NCBI GenBank assembly: GCA_020053355.1
Contig: JAGVNI010000012.1
Span: 1-32,191 of the forward strand
Reading direction: 5' to 3'
Length of the DNA: 32,191 nt
Source: an archaeon
Lineage (GTDB): Archaea; Micrarchaeota; Micrarchaeia; Anstonellales; Bilamarchaeaceae
Below are positions 23,686 through 31,570 of this stretch, in pieces. Made by a program: the position numbers and the translations under genes. How positions within the stretch are numbered: position 1 is the first letter of the stretch; every line of letters starts with the position of its first letter. Under the pieces are notes generated by a model, which was not told the origin of the DNA, searched no databases, and saw only the letters and a program-made list of their open reading frames with translations.

Positions 23686-24786
23686 GTGAGAATCGCCATC
23701 TTCAACTGGAGGGATATCCGGAACCCGGCGGCCGGCGGAGCCGAGGCATTCGTCCAGCGGCTTTCCGAAAGCCTGATTTCCCTGGGGCACGCAGTGACGG
23801 TTTTCAGCGCCCGCTTTCCAGGATGCAAACCCGAGGAGACAATCAATGGCGTCCCGCATATCCGGTTCGGTGGGAAATATTCCATCTATCTCCTGGCATT
23901 CTCCTGCTACAAGAAGCACGTCCGCGGCAGGTTCGACATCATCATCGAAAGCATCAATGGCGTGCCCTTGTTCCTTCCCAAATTCGCCAAGGAGAAGGTC
24001 TACGCGTTCATCCACCAATTGACGAGGGAAAACTGGTACTCGGGCCTTCCCTGGCCCCTCGCCTTCGCCGGCTATCATGCCGAAGATGCCATGCTGGGCG
24101 CATACCGGAAGCTCCCCGTGATGGTCCCGTCGTCATCCACCCGGGCCGACCTGATTGCCCTCGGATTTCGCGATGTCGGGGTGATTTTTGAGGCGGCCGA
24201 CATAACGCCCCCGCCGGATGCGGATGCGAAGAAAGAGGAAATCCCGACGCTTGTCTATCTTGGGCGCCTTACCCTTTCCAAACGGGTTGACCATGCATTG
24301 GAAGCCCTGAAGATGATAAGGGCGCGCGTCCCCCGGGCAAGGCTTTGGATTATCGGTGACGGGCCTGAAAAAAACCGCCTCCAGCGCCTGACCCGTGATA
24401 TCGGCCTGGATGGCTGCGTCACCTTCTTCGGCCGGGTAAGCCCGCAAAAGAAGGCAGAGCTTCTCACAAGGGCGCATCTCCTAATCGTCCCTGCGGTCCG
24501 CGAAGGCTGGGGGCTTGTCGTCCTCGAAGCGAATTCGTGCGGAACCCCTGCCATAGGTTACGATGTTCCGGGGCTGAGGGACAGCATCAAAAGCGGCACG
24601 AACGGGATTCTAGTTCCTGACGGCGATAAGGCATCCCTGGCTGAGCGTTCAGCTTCTCTTTTGTCGGAACCCCGATCGCTTGAAGAATTATCCAAGAAAT
24701 CGTCGGCCAATTCCAAAAAATTCACGTGGAAGAGGACCGCCGAATCCGTGGCCTCATTCATCGAACACGGAACGAGGATGTCCTAA
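23686..24786 (+). CDS. GT4-family glycosyltransferase
   Basis: 366 residues, GT-B fold. The N-terminus (V/M)RIAIFNWRDIRNP with AGGAEAFVQRL is a familiar GT4 beginning that binds the acceptor side. The C-terminal half has LVYLGRLTLSKRVDHALEA, WIIGDGPEKNRL and the signature EGWGLVVLE with NSCGTPAIGYDVPGLRDS. Start: GTG 23686, the conserved family N-terminus and 28 nt from the bidirectional TATA. The 23647 ATG would begin inside the promoter. First gene of the rightward operon, followed after 56 nt by a large YfhO-like protein that has its own TATA. Likely cytoplasmic, adding a sugar to a lipid-linked glycan. Specificity unknown. Confidence 0.88.
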   Translation: MRIAIFNWRDIRNPAAGGAEAFVQRLSESLISLGHAVTVFSARFPGCKPEETINGVPHIRFGGKYSIYLLAFSCYKKHVRGRFDIIIESINGVPLFLPKFAKEKVYAFIHQLTRENWYSGLPWPLAFAGYHAEDAMLGAYRKLPVMVPSSSTRADLIALGFRDVGVIFEAADITPPPDADAKKEEIPTLVYLGRLTLSKRVDHALEALKMIRARVPRARLWIIGDGPEKNRLQRLTRDIGLDGCVTFFGRVSPQKKAELLTRAHLLIVPAVREGWGLVVLEANSCGTPAIGYDVPGLRDSIKSGTNGILVPDGDKASLAERSASLLSEPRSLEELSKKSSANSKKFTWKRTAESVASFIEHGTRMS

Positions 24787-24811
24787 GCCCGGCCGATAAA
24801 CCCATAATCAC

Positions 24812-24820
24812 TTTTTTTAA
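24812..24820 (+). promoter_or_regulatory. TATA box of the 1104-residue YfhO-like gene
   Basis: TTTTTTTAA is centred 27 nt before ATG 24843, giving a leaderless start. The longer frame from 24726 begins inside the GT4 gene. Confidence 0.55.
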
Positions 24821-24842
24821 CCCGAATCGTCATTATCCCCCC

Positions 24843-27800
24843 ATGCATGCGGACAGGAGGCTGCTTCTGGTACTGGGGGTATTCCTCGCCCTGTCCATAT
24901 TGTTCTCCTGGAAGTCATTCATAACGGACGGAAACTTCGCCTATCGCGACCACTGGACCATTTTCGACCTGACGATGTTCAAGGATGACCTCTTCCACCT
25001 TTTCAAGAATTATAACTGGCCGAACCTGGACATGCTCAAAAGAATCCCGGAACTCTGGATTCACCTGCTTGTCGATTACGAGACCTACGACAAATTCAGC
25101 TTCGCCCTCCTCGCATTCGGGGCGTTTTCGGGCTCTTTTTTCGTATCGAAAAAAATCCTTGATGAATCGGACATCCCGGAAAACCACCGGTACGCCATCG
25201 CCTTCCTTGCGGCCTTTTTCTATGTAGTGAACCCTTTCTACACCCAGATATTCCTCAGGTACTATGCCGCCCTCAATTATGCGGTTTTCCCGGTTTTCTT
25301 CTATGCGCTAATCATGGGCTTCTCAAAACCCGACCGGCGCATGGTCTTCCTTTCAGGCATCCTTGCCGCCTTCATGTTCATGATGGTGGTGCATGCGGTG
25401 CTGCACATCGCAGTCTGCCTCTTCGCGGTCTTCCTCCTCTGTTTCCGGAAACCGCCCGGCCTCGCGGGCATCATAAAGAACGGGGCGCTATTTTGCGCGG
25501 CCTTCCTGTCGTGTTCGGCATTCGTGCTTCTGCCATACCTTTTCCTCTCATCCACGACCGGAGTGATGGAAGGCACGGCCGAACTCACGGCCGACATGCT
25601 CGACGAATTCTCCGCAGTGATGTACCTCCCGAACGCCATGCTCCTGGACTACAACGTCTTCTGGTGGCCGTGGGTGGACTATGCCTACCCCTTTGGCAAT
25701 GCGTTCTTCATGCTCGCGTTCATTTTTTCCGGCGCCATCCTCGCCCATTCCTTTTTCGACCGCAGCAAGTGGTCGGTAGCCTCTATAATCGCCCTGGCGC
25801 TTCTCTATTTCTTTTCGAAAGGCAGCTCGCCGCCGTTCAGCTTGTTATACGAGAACATCAACTTCCTGCTCCCGAGCTTCGGCTGGCTTTTCCGGGTCCC
25901 GGTCAAATTCCTTTATCCAATGCCGTTCTTCTTCTCCATACTGCTCCTGCATGCATTCCTCGGCGCTTATCGGGCATGGAAACCAACCTTATACCCCCTC
26001 ATCGTCCTGGCCATGGTTTTCCTGGCCGTATTCTCATGGCCCCTCTTCACCGGCGATATGAACGGCATCATCGTAAAAAACCGGTTCCATTACAACTTTG
26101 AGGCAATCGCGCTCAACGGTTTCCTTGATGAGGGCGGCATCACGAGCGCCGTCATGTCAGGCAGACGGGGCGGAAGCATCCTGGCGGACGGGGGTGCGGC
26201 CGACAAGAACCTGCATGCGGAAATCCTCAAGCCCGGGCCGTTCCTGGTGCGCGAACTGGACACCTATAATATAATGGACAACTGGACCGGCCTCGATACG
26301 GTATCCGGGCTGGGTTTGACTTACCTGATTTCAAACAAGGGTCCGGGCGAACCCATCAGCGGTATCAGCCCGCCCGTGTTCACGGGGTCGAATTTCACCG
26401 TCTATCGCCTCAAGGATGATTATGGCGTCATATCCGCCGCAGGCAGCAGCTCCCTTTGCTACTGCCACTTCGATACCGCCCGCTCCATCATGAGGCAGCC
26501 TCCCGCAGGCTCCAGCCCGGGGCAAGTCATATTCCCTTACGAGAACTTCGACTTCCCCGAGTCTTATCTCGAATCATCGGATTATGTCGTCCTGGATTCG
26601 TCCCCGCTCGTTTTTCCGGCTGTTGATTCGAAATCCGCATACCCGTTCTATTACAGCGCATTGGAAACGAATCCGGAACGCGGCTGGGCGCGCAGCGGGT
26701 CCCTTAACAATACGGACCCGTTCTACTGGGATGAGCTGCATGCCTGGAATTGGGAATACGAATTTGGGAAAAGCCTGGCATTCACAGAGGCCGCGCCGAA
26801 ATCAGCAAACGGCACCAGGACGCTCACACCTGTTACAATGGGGGGCATCAACCTTAGCGCCGCGGACGATTACAGCATAATAAACGGGACGCAAGCGACA
26901 AAACTCCCATACCGGCTTCCCGTCTCTTCCCTAATCAGCGCCGGACTTCCCCTCGAAGCGGGGAAGGCATACAGGCTTTCAATCGGCATCCAGTCCTCAT
27001 CCAGCACCAAGACCACTGTCGATGTCCTGCTGTTCGACCAGTACGGCAGCCTCACATCCAGGCGCCGCCTTATGAACTTAAGCGGCAACGTCAGCGCGAA
27101 CGCATCCGATTCATTCAGCGTTCCATATGATACGGCCCGCGGAATGCTTGCCATCACCTCCATCCTGTCAAAAGAGGGCTCTTCCTTCAACATAACCGGC
27201 CTCAATCTTTCCACCGTAGAACGGCCCATCGCGGGAAAAAATATCACGGCCCGGATAAAAGTCCCGGAAGACGGGGATTACGGCCTTTACATACATCTTC
27301 TGAAAAGCCGCAAGGGCGGGAAACTGAACTTCTATCTCGACGGGAACGCAACTGGGGAAGAGCTTACCCGCTCGGAATCCAACCGGCTGCACTGGGTGCA
27401 GGTGTATTCCGGGCCCCTCACCACCGGTCCGCACTCGGTGACTGTCGAATCGCTCGGGGGTTTCAATGCGTTGAACCTCGTTTATTTCGTGAAAACAGGC
27501 ACGCCTGAGCCGGACCTCACGGGCAAGGCCTTCATCTACCGGCTGACTGGCAAGAACGACTTTTCCGGGGAATCGGTCAATATCTACGGGAACCGTACGT
27601 CCTCGACATTCTACACCCTCTCATCCAGCCATCCGGTCTCCTCAGCATTCTACATATACCGCGGCGGCGAGTACTCGTTTTCCAGCTCCGTAATAAACGC
27701 AGGCGCCGTCCTGGTGGACGGTGCCGGGATTGCCGGCGACTCGGTCTACCTGTCCAAAGGGCTCCACGCCATTGAAATCGTCCCGGAAACCGGAAGCCGC

Positions 27801-28157
27801 ATGCTTCTGGACCAGGTGACATTCATGTCCAAACCGGTTCCCCCACCCCACCCTGCGGCAATCATCAACCAAACCCGGCTCGACCAGTCCACATACTCCG
27901 TATCCGTAGACTCGCCCGGCCCCTTCTGGCTCGTTTTCGGCAGGGGAAACGACCCGAACTGGATAGCATGGGTCAGGGGGAAACCGTATCATCCGGTTTC
28001 CGCATATGGCGCTGTCAATGCATACTATATTAACGAATCCGGCCAGAACGAAGTCCGGATTGAATACGTTGGGCAGAAATACGTCTATCTGGGGGCGGCA
28101 TTGGGCCTGCTCGGCCTAGTCACTGCCGGATTTTTTGCATGGAGGCATCCCGGATGA
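24843..28157 (+). CDS. Large YfhO/GT-C-like membrane protein (1104 aa) with extracytoplasmic C-terminal region
   Basis: The most diverged of the three long paralogues but with the same plan: first outer loop DGNFAYRDHWTIFD (29-42), FFYVVNPFYTQIF (about 125-137), YAYPFGN, SPPFSLLYEN, GWLFRVPVKFLY (347-358) and WPLFTGD (399-405) in about 11 TM helices. The soluble part includes a carbohydrate-binding-like module (LYIHLLKS, WVQVYSGPLTTG), a DGAGIAGDSVYLSKG unit, the YfhO-like end YSVSVDSPGPFWLVF and one C-terminal TM. It has at least 15 N-glycosylation sequons, all after residue 400. Start 24843 is placed by TATA spacing and because it lies just before TM1. It overlaps the next small gene by ATGA. 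Likely outward-facing sugar transfer (inference from fold, not shown). Confidence 0.78.
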   Translation: MHADRRLLLVLGVFLALSILFSWKSFITDGNFAYRDHWTIFDLTMFKDDLFHLFKNYNWPNLDMLKRIPELWIHLLVDYETYDKFSFALLAFGAFSGSFFVSKKILDESDIPENHRYAIAFLAAFFYVVNPFYTQIFLRYYAALNYAVFPVFFYALIMGFSKPDRRMVFLSGILAAFMFMMVVHAVLHIAVCLFAVFLLCFRKPPGLAGIIKNGALFCAAFLSCSAFVLLPYLFLSSTTGVMEGTAELTADMLDEFSAVMYLPNAMLLDYNVFWWPWVDYAYPFGNAFFMLAFIFSGAILAHSFFDRSKWSVASIIALALLYFFSKGSSPPFSLLYENINFLLPSFGWLFRVPVKFLYPMPFFFSILLLHAFLGAYRAWKPTLYPLIVLAMVFLAVFSWPLFTGDMNGIIVKNRFHYNFEAIALNGFLDEGGITSAVMSGRRGGSILADGGAADKNLHAEILKPGPFLVRELDTYNIMDNWTGLDTVSGLGLTYLISNKGPGEPISGISPPVFTGSNFTVYRLKDDYGVISAAGSSSLCYCHFDTARSIMRQPPAGSSPGQVIFPYENFDFPESYLESSDYVVLDSSPLVFPAVDSKSAYPFYYSALETNPERGWARSGSLNNTDPFYWDELHAWNWEYEFGKSLAFTEAAPKSANGTRTLTPVTMGGINLSAADDYSIINGTQATKLPYRLPVSSLISAGLPLEAGKAYRLSIGIQSSSSTKTTVDVLLFDQYGSLTSRRRLMNLSGNVSANASDSFSVPYDTARGMLAITSILSKEGSSFNITGLNLSTVERPIAGKNITARIKVPEDGDYGLYIHLLKSRKGGKLNFYLDGNATGEELTRSESNRLHWVQVYSGPLTTGPHSVTVESLGGFNALNLVYFVKTGTPEPDLTGKAFIYRLTGKNDFSGESVNIYGNRTSSTFYTLSSSHPVSSAFYIYRGGEYSFSSSVINAGAVLVDGAGIAGDSVYLSKGLHAIEIVPETGSRMLLDQVTFMSKPVPPPHPAAIINQTRLDQSTYSVSVDSPGPFWLVFGRGNDPNWIAWVRGKPYHPVSAYGAVNAYYINESGQNEVRIEYVGQKYVYLGAALGLLGLVTAGFFAWRHPG

Positions 28158-28531
28158 GAGCAATCCAACTTATGCCGCCCATCCTGCTGGCGCTCGGAGC
28201 GATCGCTTACCTGCGCCATGGCCCGGAGTACCTGCTCATCACGATTCCGCTGGTCTCGGCCTTATCATTCCTGTTCATATCACGGGCATGGACGCGGAAT
28301 GTCGTCGCGGCATCATTCATAGCATGCCTGCTCGGCTCATCGCTCCTGCTCTTTCTCGGCCAGCCGGATTTCAAGCCCTGGGGAGTGCTGTCATTCATGT
28401 TTTTTTCCTCTGGTGCCGTAATATCCTACATTGACTGGCTCGGTACGGGGCAGGCAGCAACCTGCAATCCCAAATCATTAGCGCCGGGTTCCGGGCGCGC
28501 GAAAAAACATGCCGAAGGTGTGAAGCGATGA
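28154..28531 (+). CDS. Small 4-TM membrane protein, partner of the 1104-residue YfhO-like protein
   Basis: 125 residues with hydrophobic segments at about 8-22, 27-43, 51-68 and 75-93, then a polar, basic tail (PGSGRAKKHAEGVKR). Size, helix count, tail and position match the small proteins at 15849 and 19233, but sequence similarity to them is too weak to be sure of homology by eye. Start: ATG 28154 overlaps the large gene's TGA (ATGA), with GGAGG eight bases before. Its own stop overlaps the next GT2 start by another ATGA, so three genes are translationally chained. No named family recognised. Confidence 0.7.
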   Translation: MRAIQLMPPILLALGAIAYLRHGPEYLLITIPLVSALSFLFISRAWTRNVVAASFIACLLGSSLLLFLGQPDFKPWGVLSFMFFSSGAVISYIDWLGTGQAATCNPKSLAPGSGRAKKHAEGVKR

Positions 28532-29331
28532 CGCAGCCCTTGATATCCATCGTGATTCCGACCCGGAACTCCGCAGGGACGCTTGAGGCCTGCCTCAAAT
28601 CCATCCGCCAGCAGGACTATCCCGGATTCGAAATCATCATTGTCGATGCGGCGAGCCATGACGGGACCCCCGGGATTGCCAGGCGCCTTGCCGACCGCGT
28701 CATCTCGCGTGATGCTACTGTCACCGAATCCCGCAATATCGGCTTCAAGGAAGCGCGGGGGGGCATCCTGCTGTCGATTGATTCGGACATGGTCCTTGAA
28801 CCCGGGCTGCTCCGGGACATCGCATCCCGCATGGGCGGCCTGGGCGCGCTGATAATCCCTGAGCTGGGGCGCGGCAAAAGCTTCCTCTCCAAATTGAAAT
28901 CCCTTGAAAAAAAGTGCTACCTCAACGACCCGCAGATGGAATCCGCCAGGGTTTTCTCGAAAGAGGCGTTCGCCGCAGTCAAAGGCTATGACGAGCGCCT
29001 GAAATTCGGCGAGGACTGGGACATCCACTGCCGCATACGGGCGGCATTCCCCATCGGGCGCGCGGAAAAATGCGTCTATCATGACACTGACGGACTGACA
29101 ATTGCCGGAGATGTCCGCAAGTTCTACGGGTATGGCCGGAGCGCGCGCAGTTTCACGTCCAAGAAAAACCCCGGCTCTTCGAAAATCGTTTCCCCCTCCC
29201 GCTTCCTGTTCATCGGCCGCTGGGCGATGCTTGCCTCTACCCCGCTCGAATCCGCAATGCTCGTCATCCTGAAAGGCCTCGAATCGGCCGCATTCGGCCT
29301 GGGCTACCTCACATCTTTCCTCAGCCGATAG
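28528..29331 (+). CDS. GT2-family glycosyltransferase
   Basis: 267 residues. ISIVIPTRNSAGTLEACL at the N-terminus, IIIVDAASHDGT with the nucleotide-binding Asp, and SIDSDMVLEPG (84-94) with the D-x-D-type metal site, followed by a GEDWDIHCR segment typical of the GT2 catalytic (E/D)D-W region. The C-terminus has a hydrophobic stretch (AMLVILKGLESAAFGLGYLTSF) that may attach it to the membrane. ATGA overlap with the small 4-TM gene and GGTGTGA upstream indicate coupled translation. Likely adds a sugar to a lipid-linked or membrane-associated glycan on the cytoplasmic face. Donor and acceptor are unknown. Confidence 0.87.
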   Translation: MTQPLISIVIPTRNSAGTLEACLKSIRQQDYPGFEIIIVDAASHDGTPGIARRLADRVISRDATVTESRNIGFKEARGGILLSIDSDMVLEPGLLRDIASRMGGLGALIIPELGRGKSFLSKLKSLEKKCYLNDPQMESARVFSKEAFAAVKGYDERLKFGEDWDIHCRIRAAFPIGRAEKCVYHDTDGLTIAGDVRKFYGYGRSARSFTSKKNPGSSKIVSPSRFLFIGRWAMLASTPLESAMLVILKGLESAAFGLGYLTSFLSR

Positions 29332-29342
29332 CCCGGAGGCAG

Positions 29343-29350
29343 ATATTTTA
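29343..29350 (+). promoter_or_regulatory. Possible TATA box before the 722-residue YfhO-like gene
   Basis: ATATTTTA lies about 43 nt before ATG 29390, leaving a short leader of about 17 nt with AGGCTGA near the start codon. Confidence 0.45.
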
Positions 29351-29389
29351 TCCCTTCGCCGCATATCCCATCATCACCAGGCTGACACA

Positions 29390-31558
29390 ATGGAAAAGGA
29401 TTCGAAGCTCGCCATTTTCGTCTATATCGTTTTCGCATTCCTAATCCTTTTGCCCCTCCTCAAGCCGGGCTATTACCTGGCCCTTGACATGCAGGCCGGG
29501 CCATACAGCTATTCGGATATCCGCTTCGGTGATTTCTACGGGGAAACGCCAAGCTCATATGGCGCATACTTCCCGCCCAAGATGGTCCTGGCCGCCGTAT
29601 CGGATATCATCGGCACGGAAGCGGTGGAGAAGCTCCGCCTTTTCCTAATAGTCCTGCTTTGCGGCATATCCGCCCACTTCTCGCTTCCGAAAGAGCACGG
29701 GAGCGCGCGTTATCTCGCCGGCCTCCTTTACATGCTGAACCCGTTCGTATTCGTCCGTTTCCTTGCCGGGCACGGCTCCCTCCTGCTTTCATACGCTTTC
29801 TGGCCGCTGGCGCTCATGTGCTTCTCGCAGTTTCTCGACAAGCCAAATTCACGCAGGCCGCTTGTGAAAACCGCGTTGTTCGTGACGCTCGCCGCGGCAA
29901 GCTCCCACGGCGTCATCATCCTTCTCATATGCTTTGCGCTCATGCTGCTCTTCCACCTGCTTAAAACAGGGATTAGAGGGCCCGGCATGCAGTTCGCCAA
30001 GCGCTTGGCGCTGCTTGCAGCCATCATCCTGGCCCTGAACCTATATTGGATAGCGCCCACCATCATCCTTTTCGGAAGCACGCACACGCCCGCCTCGCCC
30101 GAAGCATATCTCGAGGATTTCAAGCCCCTGCCGATGGGGATGCCCGTCGTCGCATCGCTCCTTACGATGCACGGCTTCTGGAGGGGCGGTTTCTATTATA
30201 CGAAAGACATACTCCCCTACTGGTATGTGCCATTCATCCTCATGGCCGCTATTTCCGCCATCGGCTTCTTATCCCTGCTTGGGAAAAAGCGGGAAAGCGC
30301 ATTCTACGCGCTGTTCCTGCTTTCATTGCTGGTTGTCGGCCTTCTGCTGGCCCTCGGAGAAGAAAGCCCGATATCATTCCTGTTCACCATCTTCGGGAAG
30401 CAGATACCCATCCACATGATTTTCCGGGATTCCCAGAAATTCGTCGGCATGATATGCCTTTCCCTATCGATGCTTGGCTCATTCGGGGCAAGCCATCTCA
30501 TGCGCACCTATCCGAAATGGTCGCTCGCGGTGCTCGCATTAATCCTGCTCCTGCCGGTGATATACGATTTCGGGATTTTCGGGTTCTTCGGCCAGATACG
30601 GCCCACGCAATACCCCGCCGACTGGGTGGAGGCCGGAAAGATAATCTCGGCCGACCCTACGGAAACCCGCATCCTCGTCCTCCCCCCCTACTTATATAAC
30701 ACCTACAAATGGTCCAATGCCACGCAGAAGACGCTCGCATCCCCGGCCAACCATTTCTTCTCAAAGCCGATTATCGTTTCACAGAGCGTTATGACATCCC
30801 ACGTATACAGCGACGTCAAAGACACCTACGGCGGCTATGTCCAGCGCATCTTCAAGAACCGCCAATACATAAACAACACCGCCGAACTGCTCGTGCCCAT
30901 CAACGCGCGCTACATCCTCATTCTCAAGGACTACCGGGATTCGGACAGCTACCTCTGGCTGTTCCATCGGAAGGGCGGCGTAAAGGACATCACCCTGGTC
31001 TATGAGAGCGATTCGCTCTACCTCTTCAGGAACGAGCTCGTCTTCGGGCCAATCCTTGCATCCGCAGAGGGGGGAAACGGCGGATTCAAGTCGCTTGCCC
31101 GCATCAATGTCAGCGGTCTTTCCGACAACGTCACTTACACTCATGTCAATCCGGCGACCTATGAGATTACCGGTTGCGGGGGGCCATATCTGTTCTACGC
31201 TTCCCCGGCCGACCCGTTTTCCGAATTCAGCGGCATCCCGCCACAGCCCTGGAACGGAATCGCGAGCACTTACCCGTGCAGCGGTCCCGGCGTATTCGGC
31301 AACCGGGTATTCCCGGTCTCGCTCGCGCTGTTCCTCCTCTCATGGGTGCTGGCGATATCCCTGCTGGCCCGCCCCGGAATCCGGGGCATCATCATCCTTG
31401 CAATCTCATCGGTCCTGGCATATGCCCTGATATGGTTCGGCATCCTTGGCCCCCATCATATCGGGGCCCTCCTGGCCCTTTCCATGGGGGGTTCCCTTGC
31501 TGTGTTCAATTATGATATGCTGGGGAAGCCATACACAAGCTTTTTAAAACTAAATTGA
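29390..31558 (+). CDS. YfhO/GT-C-like membrane protein, shorter form (722 aa)
   Basis: Distant relative of the three long proteins. First outer loop LDMQAGPYSYSD-x6-GDF is acidic like a GT-C active-site loop, LLYMLNPFVFVRFLAG corresponds to their FFYLVNPI segment, and MIFRDSQKFVGM is the FR...KF motif. About 11-12 TM helices are followed by a soluble region of only about 220 residues without the carbohydrate-binding-like modules, still with several sequons (SNAT, NNTA, NVSG, NVTY). Unlike the long forms, which end in one TM, it ends with about four TM helices after residue 640. No small 4-TM gene follows. ATG 29390 is directly before TM1. Likely an outward-facing glycosyltransferase; substrate unknown. 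Confidence 0.75.
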   Translation: MEKDSKLAIFVYIVFAFLILLPLLKPGYYLALDMQAGPYSYSDIRFGDFYGETPSSYGAYFPPKMVLAAVSDIIGTEAVEKLRLFLIVLLCGISAHFSLPKEHGSARYLAGLLYMLNPFVFVRFLAGHGSLLLSYAFWPLALMCFSQFLDKPNSRRPLVKTALFVTLAAASSHGVIILLICFALMLLFHLLKTGIRGPGMQFAKRLALLAAIILALNLYWIAPTIILFGSTHTPASPEAYLEDFKPLPMGMPVVASLLTMHGFWRGGFYYTKDILPYWYVPFILMAAISAIGFLSLLGKKRESAFYALFLLSLLVVGLLLALGEESPISFLFTIFGKQIPIHMIFRDSQKFVGMICLSLSMLGSFGASHLMRTYPKWSLAVLALILLLPVIYDFGIFGFFGQIRPTQYPADWVEAGKIISADPTETRILVLPPYLYNTYKWSNATQKTLASPANHFFSKPIIVSQSVMTSHVYSDVKDTYGGYVQRIFKNRQYINNTAELLVPINARYILILKDYRDSDSYLWLFHRKGGVKDITLVYESDSLYLFRNELVFGPILASAEGGNGGFKSLARINVSGLSDNVTYTHVNPATYEITGCGGPYLFYASPADPFSEFSGIPPQPWNGIASTYPCSGPGVFGNRVFPVSLALFLLSWVLAISLLARPGIRGIIILAISSVLAYALIWFGILGPHHIGALLALSMGGSLAVFNYDMLGKPYTSFLKLN
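31542..31549 (+). promoter_or_regulatory. TATA box of the cysteine-rich secreted protein
   Basis: TTTTAAAA is centred 25-26 nt before ATG 31571, within the last codons of the preceding gene. It predicts a leaderless transcript. Confidence 0.6.
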
Positions 31559-31570
31559 GCGTTGGATTGC

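Noticed and set aside
28426-29364. 312-residue open frame on the minus strand opposite the GT2 gene
   Set aside because: It is antisense to a gene with full GT2 motifs, has no recognisable domain, and long antisense frames are expected in GC-rich DNA.
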